Source of the DNA: an uncultured Collinsella sp.
GTDB taxonomy: Bacteria > Actinomycetota > Coriobacteriia > Coriobacteriales > Coriobacteriaceae
Length of the DNA: 6,123 nucleotides
Reading direction: 5' to 3'
NCBI GenBank assembly: GCA_900553345.1
Contig: USDE01000093.1
Span: forward strand, 1-6,123
Under the pieces are notes generated by a model. The model saw only the letters and a list, made by a program, of their open reading frames with translations. It was not told the DNA's origin and did not search any database. Shown here in pieces: positions 1 through 5,956 of this stretch (positions are counted from its first letter, which is position 1; every line of letters starts with the position of its first letter). A program made the translations under genes and the position numbers.

Positions 1-270
1 TCGAAAGTGATGGGCTCCACATTGTCGACGGCCTGGCCGATGTCGCTCTTGTCGTAGCCGTCGTCGGTGGCGTTGCCGATGTTCTCGGTGCCCTGCTTGA
101 ACTGCAGGTGGTCGTTCACGAAGGCCTCGTCGTACTTCTTCTCCGACACGAGGTAGTTTGCGATGCAGTTCGCGATGGCGAGGTCGGTGTTCGGATGGAA
201 GATCATCGTCTTGTCGGCGCTCGCGCTCGTGCGCGTTCTGATGGTGCCGAGATCGTAGTGCTTCACGCCC
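1..270 (-). other. NapA-like molybdoenzyme segment fused in frame to the coiled-coil protein
   Basis: Codons of residues 222-311 of the frame starting at 935 read like the interior of a periplasmic nitrate reductase catalytic subunit. There is a TIRTRTSASAD stretch (compare the STFEHRSFELAD type of E. coli NapA), then HPNTDLAIANCIANYLV (compare TPQSDLVILNYIANYII), then FKQGTENIG (compare RKGATDIGYG), and finally NVEPITF (compare the SEPMSFEDY region). Order and spacing match the family, recalled from memory and not aligned by software. The signal peptide, [4Fe-4S] cluster cysteines and early molybdopterin-binding part of NapA are missing, because the upstream part is coiled coil. The segment runs off the left edge, so its length is unknown. 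As fused it could not be a working nitrate reductase. The junction lies around 262-285. Confidence 0.7.
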
Positions 271-935
271 TCGCCCGAGAGCTTCTCGGCGGCAGCGGCC
301 TTGTCGGCCTCGAGCTTGGCCAGCTCGGTGGCATTCTCCTGCTCGGCCTTTGCCTGGGCTTCGCTGCGAAGCTGCTGGGCCTGTGCCAGTGCGTCCTCGG
401 CGGTTTTCTGCTCGGTCTCGAGTTGGGACTTCGCCTGCTCGAGCTCGGTCTTGTTCTGCTCGAGCTCGGTCTGCATCTTGTTGAGCTCTTCGATCTCGTC
501 GACGCTCGAGCTCGTGATCTGGTTGGTGTACTTGCAGGTGGTGATGAACTCGCCCAGGCTCTGCGCGTTGACCAGGAAGCTCACGATGGGGTTGGTGCCC
601 TTCTGGTACTTATACAGATCGCGCATGGCGGAGCTCGCCTTGGCCTGTTGATCGGGAAGTTCGGCTTCGATCTTCTCGATGCTTGCCTCGTTAGTGTCGA
701 TTTGCTTCTGCAGATCCTCGAGCTTGGTGCGGGCTTCGTTGTAGGCACTCGTGGCGGTTTCGATTTTCTGCTGGGCAGCGGAAAGCTGATCCTGCGTTGC
801 CTGCGAGGCGGCATAGGCTGCGACGGGGGAGAGCATCGGCGCGGCCGTCAGTGTAACGGCAAGCGCGGCGCTCGTGATGATACGAGCCGGCTTCGACGCG
901 ATGAGCGCTGCGGTGCGATGGTTCGAATGCTGCAT
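1..935 (-). CDS. Secreted coiled-coil (PcsB/CwlO-type) protein, partial, with NapA-like C-terminal part
   Basis: The frame is open from an ATG at 935 to the left edge (311 residues, no stop). An AGAGGG ribosome binding site lies at 941-946, 5 nt before the ATG. Residues 1-42 look like a Sec signal peptide: basic N-region, hydrophobic stretch about 19-40, likely cleavage after AYA at 40-42. Residues about 46-220 are a Gln/Glu/Lys/Ala-rich coiled coil. It is interrupted near 105-145 by a segment (YKYQKGTNPIVSFLVNAQSL and following) typical of the N-terminal domain of PcsB/CwlO-like cell-wall hydrolases, which dock to FtsEX or hold a C-terminal NlpC/P60 or CHAP domain. The expected hydrolase domain is absent. 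From about residue 222 the sequence resembles NapA (listed separately). The N-terminal call is secure at family level. Whether the whole reading frame is one natural protein is doubtful. Confidence 0.8.
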   Translation of the reverse strand, partial: MQHSNHRTAALIASKPARIITSAALAVTLTAAPMLSPVAAYAASQATQDQLSAAQQKIETATSAYNEARTKLEDLQKQIDTNEASIEKIEAELPDQQAKASSAMRDLYKYQKGTNPIVSFLVNAQSLGEFITTCKYTNQITSSSVDEIEELNKMQTELEQNKTELEQAKSQLETEQKTAEDALAQAQQLRSEAQAKAEQENATELAKLEADKAAAAEKLSGEGVKHYDLGTIRTRTSASADKTMIFHPNTDLAIANCIANYLVSEKKYDEAFVNDHLQFKQGTENIGNATDDGYDKSDIGQAVDNVEPITF

Positions 936-940
936 CCAGT

Positions 941-946
941 CCCTCT
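941..946 (-). promoter_or_regulatory. Ribosome binding site of the coiled-coil gene
   Basis: AGAGGG on the minus strand lies 5 nt before the ATG at 935. It fixes this start over other in-frame candidates and places the hydrophobic signal peptide right after a short basic N-terminus. Confidence 0.6.
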
Positions 947-977
947 GCAATCAATCGTAGGTTATAGTTCGAAAGGT

Positions 978-983
978 ATTCTA
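978..983 (-). promoter_or_regulatory. Candidate -10 box for the coiled-coil gene
   Basis: TAGAAT on the minus strand would give a leader of roughly 35 nt before the ATG at 935. The -35 region is poor: CAAGTT at 17-nt spacing or TTCAAG at 19-nt spacing. It falls inside the inverted-repeat cluster at 996-1045, so the promoter may depend on, or be blocked by, a regulator. Weak evidence from sequence only. Confidence 0.3.
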
Positions 984-995
984 CTACTGCTTTCG

Positions 996-1045
996 ACCTC
1001 AACTTGAACCTTAAAGGTTCTAAAGGGTCAAGTTGAACTTGAGGT
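996..1045. promoter_or_regulatory. Cluster of inverted repeats, possible operator region
   Basis: This 50-bp stretch between the divergent genes holds two perfect 7+1+7 dyads: GAACCTT-A-AAGGTTC at 1006-1020 and TCAAGTT-G-AACTTGA at 1028-1042. The outer ends also match each other in inverse (ACCTCAA at 996-1002, TTGAGGT at 1039-1045). A related GTTCAACTT copy lies at 1092-1100. Dyads built from ACCTCAA/TTGAGGT resemble MerR-family (SoxR-like) operators, but no regulator gene is in the window and the spacing to a promoter is not the classical one. It may control the coiled-coil gene, the D-Asp ligase gene, or both. Confidence 0.4.
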
Positions 1046-1064
1046 TTTGGCCTTGACCTGCAGT

Positions 1065-1070
1065 TATAGT
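1065..1070 (+). promoter_or_regulatory. Alternative -10 box (TATAGT) upstream of the D-Asp ligase
   Basis: TATAGT on the plus strand has a TTGAGG at 1039-1044 with a long 20-nt spacer, which would suit an activator-dependent promoter of the MerR kind. Use of it would give a leader of about 170 nt before the ATG at 1250. It competes with the more ordinary candidate at 1164-1193, and I cannot choose between them from sequence. Confidence 0.25.
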
Positions 1071-1163
1071 GAATTGTTAAGAAACCATAGAGTTCAACTT
1101 TAACGTTACGGAACCCGGCGGGCTCGATCATAAGCGCCTGCTTGCCATAGATATGGTGGAACT

Positions 1164-1193
1164 TTGGGAAGCGGCGGTTTGGCACGCTAGAAT
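1164..1193 (+). promoter_or_regulatory. Candidate promoter of the D-Asp ligase/racemase operon
   Basis: TTGGGA (1164-1169) and TAGAAT (1188-1193) are separated by 18 nt, close to the housekeeping sigma consensus. Transcription would start near 1200, giving a leader of about 50 nt to the ATG at 1250. No second promoter is obvious before the racemase, so both genes probably share this transcript. Confidence 0.4.
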
Positions 1194-1238
1194 AAACCAG
1201 TTGCATAAAGACCGCCCATCGTACGGGCAGTTGATGAT

Positions 1239-1244
1239 AGGAAG
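1239..1244 (+). promoter_or_regulatory. Ribosome binding site of the D-Asp ligase
   Basis: AGGAAG sits 5 nt before the ATG at 1250. This supports that start, and the encoded N-terminus (EFIPVLLGGDINAYSVARAF) begins right where the family's conserved sequence begins. Confidence 0.6.
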
Positions 1245-1249
1245 TTTCC

Positions 1250-2506
1250 ATGGCATTGCAGTTTACAGAGCGCGAGTTTATACCCGTGCTGCTCGGCGGC
1301 GATATCAACGCCTATTCGGTGGCGCGCGCCTTCTACGAGGAGTATCAGGTCAAGAGCCTGGTCTTTGGCAAGTATCAGACGGGTCCTGCATACCGCAGCC
1401 AGATTATCGACTATACGCCCAATGTGGATATCGACACTATGCCGGTCATGATCGAGACCGTCAACGGCATTGCACAGGCCAATCCCGATAAGAAGATTAT
1501 CCTCATGGGCTGCGGTGATAACTACGTCGCGCTTGCCGCACAGGCTCAGGATGCCGGCCAGCTTGCCTCCAACGTCATCGCGCCCTATGCGCCCTACAGC
1601 ATGCTCGAGCAGTGCCAGAAGAAGGAGATCTTCTACGAGCTGTGCGAGAAGCACGGTGTGCCCTATCCGCACACGTTTACCTTTACCATGGCGATGCTCA
1701 ACGCCCAGGGCGAGGCTTCCGCAGAGGTGCTCGACCAGATCGACTTCCCTTTCCCGATGATTCTGAAGCCCTCTGACGGCATCATGTGGTGGGAGCACGA
1801 GTTCGAGGGCCAGAAGAAGGCCTACGAGATTGCCGATCGCGCCGAGCTGGAGCAGGTCATTCGCGATGTGTACGCCAGTGGCTACACCGATGACCTCATC
1901 TTGCAGGATCGCGTGCCCGGCAACGACGAGTACATGCGCGTGCTTACCAGTTATTCCGACCGCAACGGCAAGGTTCGCATGATGTGCCTGGGTCACGTGC
2001 TGCTCGAGGAGCATCAGCCCCATGGTGTCGGCAACCATGCCTGCATCATCACCGAGCCCAACGACGAGCTCATGGGTGGCGTGCGCAAGTTGCTTGAGGA
2101 CCTTAAGTTTACGGGCTTCTCCAACTTCGACGTCAAGTACGACCAGCGCGATGGTTCGTTTAAGTTCTTCGACTTCAACACGCGTCAGGGCCGCAGTAAC
2201 TACTACGTCACCAACAGCGGCTTTAACGTTGCCAAGTACGTGGTGGATGAGTACGTGTACAACCGCCCGTTTGAGCCTGAATTTGTGACGGCGCAGGACG
2301 AGGCGCTGTGGATGGTCGTTCCCATGGGCGTCGTTGACAAGTATGTCAAGGACCCCGAGCTGCGTGCGAAGGCGCATCGTCTGGCCAAGGAGGGCAAGGC
2401 TGCCGATCCTTCGTTTATGAAGGGTGATTTTGTCTTTAACCGCTGGTTGCGCATGTGGCACACCAAGCTGCGTCACTTTAAGCTGTTCAAGACGTATTAC
2501 AAGTAG
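1250..2506 (+). CDS. aslfm: D-aspartate ligase (ATP-grasp carboxylate-amine ligase, Aslfm family)
   Basis: The 418-residue cytoplasmic protein closely resembles the characterised Enterococcus faecium D-aspartate ligase Aslfm. That enzyme uses ATP to activate the beta-carboxylate of D-Asp and attach it to the side-chain amine of residue 3 (Lys there, probably Orn here) of the UDP-MurNAc-pentapeptide. Family features: EFIPVLLGGDINAYSVARAF (9-28), a PreATP-grasp domain to about 120, then the ATP-grasp fold. Visible motifs are YELCEKHGVPYPHT (129-142), FPMILKPSDG with K173 as nucleotide-binding lysine, MMCLGHVLLEE (244-254), GFSNFDVKYD (289-298) and FFDFNTRQGRS (306-316). In the last motif D308, N310 and R312 occupy the metal/phosphate site; the family usually has Glu where D308 is. 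Length is normal. The racemase that would supply its substrate follows 84 nt downstream. The symbol is that of the E. faecium homologue. Confidence 0.9.
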   Translation: MALQFTEREFIPVLLGGDINAYSVARAFYEEYQVKSLVFGKYQTGPAYRSQIIDYTPNVDIDTMPVMIETVNGIAQANPDKKIILMGCGDNYVALAAQAQDAGQLASNVIAPYAPYSMLEQCQKKEIFYELCEKHGVPYPHTFTFTMAMLNAQGEASAEVLDQIDFPFPMILKPSDGIMWWEHEFEGQKKAYEIADRAELEQVIRDVYASGYTDDLILQDRVPGNDEYMRVLTSYSDRNGKVRMMCLGHVLLEEHQPHGVGNHACIITEPNDELMGGVRKLLEDLKFTGFSNFDVKYDQRDGSFKFFDFNTRQGRSNYYVTNSGFNVAKYVVDEYVYNRPFEPEFVTAQDEALWMVVPMGVVDKYVKDPELRAKAHRLAKEGKAADPSFMKGDFVFNRWLRMWHTKLRHFKLFKTYYK

Positions 2507-2515
2507 ATGAGCGCG

Positions 2516-2545
2516 GCGCCCGCCCGGTTTGCATCGGGCGGGCGC
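2516..2545 (+). repeat. Perfect 11-bp GC hairpin between ligase and racemase
   Basis: GCGCCCGCCCG (2516-2526) pairs perfectly with CGGGCGGGCGC (2535-2545) around an 8-nt loop. It begins 9 nt after the ligase stop codon and ends 33 nt before the ribosome binding site of the racemase. No T-run follows, so it is not a canonical intrinsic terminator. In the mRNA it could protect the ligase message from 3' decay, cause partial termination, or set the ratio between the two proteins. The role is inferred; the structure is directly visible. Confidence 0.75.
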
Positions 2546-2578
2546 GGGCATGATACGAGCAATTGCATGGGCGTCACC

Positions 2579-2585
2579 AAGGAGG
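2579..2585 (+). promoter_or_regulatory. Ribosome binding site deciding the racemase start
   Basis: AAGGAGG, nearly a perfect anti-16S match, lies 5 nt before the ATG at 2591. It favours that ATG over the in-frame ATG at 2507, whose extra 28 residues would be encoded through the hairpin at 2516-2545 and are not like the racemase family. Confidence 0.85.
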
Positions 2586-2590
2586 CGGCG

Positions 2591-3337
2591 ATGGAAAAGC
2601 TGGGAGTTATCGGCGGCATGGGCGCCGAGGCCACGTCGTATTACTACGACCAGGTCGTGCGTCATACGGCCGCTGCCTGCGATCAGGAGCATATCGACAT
2701 GGTGGTGCTCTCCAAGTCGACCATGCCCGACCGTACGCTGGCCATCAAGACCGGCGAGCATGCCGAACTGCTGGCGACCATGAAGGAGTGCGCTCAGGCG
2801 CTCGAGACGCTGGGCTGCGCGCACATTGCCATTCCCTGCAACACGTCGCACTACTTCTACGATCAGATTCAGTCGTTTACCAAGGTGCCGATTATCCACA
2901 TGCCGCGTGAGTCGGTGCGCTATGCCCTGGCGGGCGCGGTGATGGGGGAGTGCGAGTTCGATCCCAACCTGAGCATGCCGTCCGAGCCGGTGCGCAAGAT
3001 CGGCGTCATGGGCACAGACGGCACCGTGGGTGCAGGCGTCTATGGGTGCGAGTGCGAGGCCGCGGGCGTCGAGGTCGTCTATCCCAGCGAGAAGCGCCAG
3101 GCCGATGTAATGTCGCTGATTTATGATGACGTGAAGGCCGGACGCGAGCCCGATATGGACAAGTTTGACCGAGTGATGTGGGAGTTCGCCCGCAGCGGCT
3201 GCGATCGCGTCATCCTGGCCTGTACAGAGCTCTCAGTGCTGCAAAAGTATCGAGAGATGCCCGAGATCACTCTCGACGCTATGGACGTCCTGGTACGCGA
3301 GTCTATTATCCGCAGCGGAGCCCCCTACCGCCTGTAG
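2591..3337 (+). CDS. Aspartate racemase (Asp/Glu racemase family)
   Basis: The 248-residue cytoplasmic protein interconverts L- and D-aspartate without PLP, by two-cysteine acid/base catalysis. It opens with MEKLGVIGGMGAEATSYYYD, the N-terminus expected of the family. The two catalytic cysteines are both present: C83 in IPCNTSHYFYD and C211 in ILACTELSVL. The two-fold pseudo-symmetric halves are visible, the second starting at RKIGVMGTDGTV (135-146). Length is as usual for the family. It lies in the same orientation as the D-Asp ligase, so its likely job is to supply D-Asp for the peptidoglycan cross-bridge. A glutamate racemase is less likely, because the sequence is of the aspartate racemase/YgeA type. 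Broader-specificity amino-acid racemases occur in this family, so activity on other acidic amino acids cannot be excluded. Confidence 0.9.
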   Translation: MEKLGVIGGMGAEATSYYYDQVVRHTAAACDQEHIDMVVLSKSTMPDRTLAIKTGEHAELLATMKECAQALETLGCAHIAIPCNTSHYFYDQIQSFTKVPIIHMPRESVRYALAGAVMGECEFDPNLSMPSEPVRKIGVMGTDGTVGAGVYGCECEAAGVEVVYPSEKRQADVMSLIYDDVKAGREPDMDKFDRVMWEFARSGCDRVILACTELSVLQKYREMPEITLDAMDVLVRESIIRSGAPYRL

Positions 3338-3343
3338 CCCTCG

Positions 3344-3364
3344 ACCTGCCAAAAAGGGACAGGT
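3344..3364. repeat. Short inverted repeat with GGGACAG motif
   Basis: ACCTG (3344-3348) and CAGGT (3360-3364) form a small imperfect stem around an A-run, followed by a T-rich stretch to about 3382. The embedded GGGACAG (3356-3362) recurs at 6028-6034, on the other side of the ECF operon. It may be a remnant of a dispersed intergenic repeat or an accessory terminator for the racemase. Weak on its own. Confidence 0.3.
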
Positions 3365-3396
3365 TAATTTTAGTAGGTTTTATCTGGGAAAACAGT

Positions 3397-3437
3397 AAGG
3401 CCTCGGCTCGGTTGATGCGAGTCGGGGCCTTTTGCAT
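3397..3437. terminator. Bidirectional intrinsic terminator between the racemase and the ECF operon
   Basis: The arms at 3397-3410 and 3418-3431 form a 14-bp stem with two G-U wobbles and a 7-nt loop, flanked by TTTT on the plus strand and by an A-rich run (T-rich on the minus strand) at about 3388-3397. It lies between convergent genes, after the racemase stop at 3337 and the EcfT stop at 3462-3464, so it can end both transcripts. Confidence 0.85.
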
Positions 3438-3461
3438 TTGTCGGTTGCCGATGGCGATGGA

Positions 3462-4208
3462 TTAGAAGAGGAAGCCGAGGACAATGAGGGCAATGCTAAC
3501 AATAAGCATGGCAATGTCCTGGCCCTTGATGGGGTAGCGCTTGTACGAGCTCGCGCGCGTGCGCAGGTAGAAGCCGCGCTGCTCGGCCGCCAAGGCCGTG
3601 GCATCGGTTTTACCCACGCTCGAGATCAGTAGCGGCACGCACAGCGGCAGCATGAGCTTAAGCTTCTTGATGGGGTTCTTGGTGTCGTACTCGACGCCGC
3701 GTGCGGTCTGTGCCTCCATAATGGCGTTCATCTCCTGGCCAAACACCGGCACAAAGCGCAGTGCCGTGGTAAAGGTGAAGGCGTAGCGATACGGCACGTG
3801 CAACACCTCCACGCAGGCGTTGGCAAGGTCGTTGAGCTTGGTCACCATGAGCATCAGAATAAGCGGAAGTGCCACACCCAGCAGGCGCAGGCAGGCCTTG
3901 GAGCCGGTGATGAGGCCTTCATCGGTGACAAAGCTCCACACCACATTGCCATCGCGCATAAAAGCCAGCTGCAGCACCAGCATGATGAGCGCGAGTGGAG
4001 CCAGCAGCTTGAGCAGCGTGAGCAGACGGTCGACGACGCCGGCGTAGGCTCCCAGCGCGAGCGTGAGCGCCAAAAAGCCCAACAATGCCACATAGGTGTC
4101 GGACAAGAAGATGCCGATGATGATAGCGGCGGCGAGGCCCAGTTTGACGACCGGGTTCAGGCGATGCAACAGCGTGTCGCCCGGCATGTAGTCGATGACG
4201 TTAACCAC
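3462..4208 (-). CDS. ecfT: ECF transporter transmembrane (T) subunit
   Basis: The 248-residue membrane protein is the energy-coupling scaffold of an ECF-type vitamin/metal importer. It links the ATPase to a substrate-binding S subunit. Hydrophobic segments are visible at roughly 22-54 (probably two helices), 66-84, 104-122, 183-197 and 231-248. The two cytoplasmic coupling motifs that insert into the ATPase grooves are present as TARG (168-171) and EQRG (209-212); the family pattern is Ala-x-Arg-Gly, and the second is slightly non-standard. The start is a GTG at 4208, overlapping the ATPase stop by 8 nt, with GAGGAG about 10 nt upstream, so translation is probably coupled. An ATG at codon 8 is an alternative. 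The gene is the last of its transcript and is followed by the terminator at 3397-3437. The substrate cannot be read from this subunit. Confidence 0.9.
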   Translation of the reverse strand: MVNVIDYMPGDTLLHRLNPVVKLGLAAAIIIGIFLSDTYVALLGFLALTLALGAYAGVVDRLLTLLKLLAPLALIMLVLQLAFMRDGNVVWSFVTDEGLITGSKACLRLLGVALPLILMLMVTKLNDLANACVEVLHVPYRYAFTFTTALRFVPVFGQEMNAIMEAQTARGVEYDTKNPIKKLKLMLPLCVPLLISSVGKTDATALAAEQRGFYLRTRASSYKRYPIKGQDIAMLIVSIALIVLGFLF

Positions 4209-5952
4209 GGCGGATCATCTCCTCGGTAATCCGAACGATATCGGTGACCTCGCTCACCTGTGCAAAGGCGGGAGAGACGGAGGATGCTAGGCGACGAGAA
4301 AGCTCTATGACCTGAGGTGGCTCAACGTAGGCTTGCTGCATGAGTTCGATGTTCGAGAACAGTTCGTGCGTGCGGCCGCGGTCGAGGATGCGACCGTTGG
4401 CCATCACCACGATGCGCTCGGCAAAGTCGGAAACGACTTCCATGTCGTGACAGACCATGATGACGGCGCAACCGCGCTCTGCCATGGTACGCACCGTTTC
4501 CATCACGGTCATGCACTCGCGGTAGTCAAGGCCGCTCGTGGGCTCGTCGAGTACCACGATTTTGGGCTCTACGACCACGACGGAGGCAAGCGCCACCATC
4601 TGGCGCTGGCCGCGCGACAACGAGAACGGTGCCTCGTCGGCCGGCAAGCCAAAGCGGTCGATGACGAGCTGGGCGCGACGCAACGCCTCGGCACGGTCGA
4701 TGCCGGCAAGCTCCAGGCCAAAGGCGACCTCGTCGAGCACGGTGTCCTTGCATATCTGGCGGTCGGGGTTCTGGAAAAGCGTTGCCACTTCGCGTGCGAT
4801 GCGACTCGTGGGAACGGCTGCGGTATCCAGTCCCGTGACGCGTACGCTGCCCGAGGCGGGCTTGAGCAAGCCTGTGAGCAGCTTGGTGAGCGTGGTCTTG
4901 CCGGCGCCGTTTTGGCCGACGATGCCCACGAGCTCGCCGGGATAGAGGGTCAGGTTGAGGGCGTGGACGGCGGCGCCGCCATTGGGATAGGCAAACTCAA
5001 CGTGATCGAAGGCGAGCACGGGCTCGGCGTCTTTCGCATGCGGGCGCAGCGACGGCGCGTGCGGGGAGCCTGCGGGCGCCTGGGTATCGCTTGTCGCACG
5101 GTCGGGGTCGACGATTTCCGTGATCAGGCGTTCTGCCTCGTCGACATCCAGACAGGGCGTGCCGCTTACCAAGCCATCGGCCTCGAGACTGTTGAAGATG
5201 CGCGTGACGCGCGGACAATCGACGCCGATGGTGCGAAGCTCGTCGGTGCGTGCGAAGACCTCGTGCGGCTCACCTTGCAGCGCGATCTGGCCGTGATCGA
5301 GCACCAGCACACGGTTGCAGTACTCCGAAAGCAGAGCGACCTTTTGCTCAACGACGACGATGGTGATGCCGAGCGCGCGGTTTGCCTCGCGCAGCGTCTC
5401 GAAGACCAAGGTGGAACTGGCGGGGTCGAGTGCTGCGGTTGGCTCATCGAGCACTAAGACGCGCGGACGCATGGCGAGGATGGCGGCGATAGCTACCTTT
5501 TGCTTTTGGCCGCCCGAGAGGGTGGCGATCTCGCGGTCGCGCAGGTCGCTAATGCCGACGGTCTTAAGCGTCTCGCACAAGCGCTGCTCGATCTGGTCAT
5601 GCGGAACGCCAAAGTTCTCGAGACCAAAGAGCATTTCGTCCTCAACGACCGAAGCGACCATCTGGGTATCGATGTCCTGCAACACGCTGCCGACGATCTG
5701 CGATATGTCGGTGAGCGAGACCTCGCAGGTGTCGTGGCCGTCAACTAACACGGAGCCATAAAAGGCGCCGGTGTAGTGGTGAGGCACAGCGCCCGACAGA
5801 CAGGCGGCAAGTGTGGACTTACCGGCGCCCGAGGGCCCGATGATGCCGATGAAATCTCCCTTGTTCACGCTGAGCGAAACGTGGCTGAGCGCCTGCTCGG
5901 TTTGCGTGCCATAGGAGAACGAGACATCGTCGACGTTGATGATCGTTTCCAT
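4201..5952 (-). CDS. ECF transporter ATPase with two fused ABC domains
   Basis: The 583-residue cytoplasmic protein carries both nucleotide-binding domains (NBDs) of an ECF importer in one chain, as in YkoD-like proteins. NBD1: Walker A GPSGAGKST (39-47), Q-loop Q92, signature LSGGQ (145-149), Walker B ending in E170, and Q203 where the switch histidine is expected. NBD2: Walker A GQNGAGKTT (346-354), Q394, signature LSRGQ (445-449), Walker B ending in E470, and switch H502. A linker of about 70 residues (240-310), Pro/Ala/Asp-rich near its end, joins them. A tail after about 540 is extra. The start ATG has a modest GAAAGG site 6 nt upstream. It overlaps the T-subunit gene and powers the same importer. 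No S-subunit gene is within the window, so the substrate is unknown; it may be encoded beyond the right edge or elsewhere. Confidence 0.92.
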   Translation of the reverse strand: METIINVDDVSFSYGTQTEQALSHVSLSVNKGDFIGIIGPSGAGKSTLAACLSGAVPHHYTGAFYGSVLVDGHDTCEVSLTDISQIVGSVLQDIDTQMVASVVEDEMLFGLENFGVPHDQIEQRLCETLKTVGISDLRDREIATLSGGQKQKVAIAAILAMRPRVLVLDEPTAALDPASSTLVFETLREANRALGITIVVVEQKVALLSEYCNRVLVLDHGQIALQGEPHEVFARTDELRTIGVDCPRVTRIFNSLEADGLVSGTPCLDVDEAERLITEIVDPDRATSDTQAPAGSPHAPSLRPHAKDAEPVLAFDHVEFAYPNGGAAVHALNLTLYPGELVGIVGQNGAGKTTLTKLLTGLLKPASGSVRVTGLDTAAVPTSRIAREVATLFQNPDRQICKDTVLDEVAFGLELAGIDRAEALRRAQLVIDRFGLPADEAPFSLSRGQRQMVALASVVVVEPKIVVLDEPTSGLDYRECMTVMETVRTMAERGCAVIMVCHDMEVVSDFAERIVVMANGRILDRGRTHELFSNIELMQQAYVEPPQVIELSRRLASSVSPAFAQVSEVTDIVRITEEMIRRG

Positions 5953-5956
5953 GGAT

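Noticed and set aside
108..1007. A 299-codon open frame on the plus strand opposite the coiled-coil gene
   Set aside because: Its Leu/Gly-rich sequence is the antisense of Glu/Lys/Gln-rich coiled-coil codons. The minus-strand frame has a signal peptide and ribosome binding site.
2507..2590. An upstream ATG at 2507 as the racemase start, touching the ligase stop
   Set aside because: The ATG at 2591 has AAGGAGG at ideal spacing and gives the family N-terminus. The extra 28 residues come from the hairpin region and have no family counterpart.
1187..2899. A 570-codon open frame on the minus strand, opposite the D-Asp ligase and the start of the racemase
   Set aside because: It is a mirror of strongly GC-biased third positions in the ligase. 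The protein is composed of His/Val/Leu/Arg-rich filler without a recognisable domain, and the plus-strand genes have clear family motifs and ribosome binding sites.
3798..4229. A plus-strand open frame of 143 codons over the EcfT gene
   Set aside because: Gln/His/Glu-rich antisense of a hydrophobic membrane protein; no start signal and no domain.
4333..5457. A 374-codon open frame on the plus strand within the ECF ATPase
   Set aside because: It runs antisense to an ABC ATPase whose Walker, signature and switch motifs are all in place on the minus strand. No ribosome binding site or known domain supports it.
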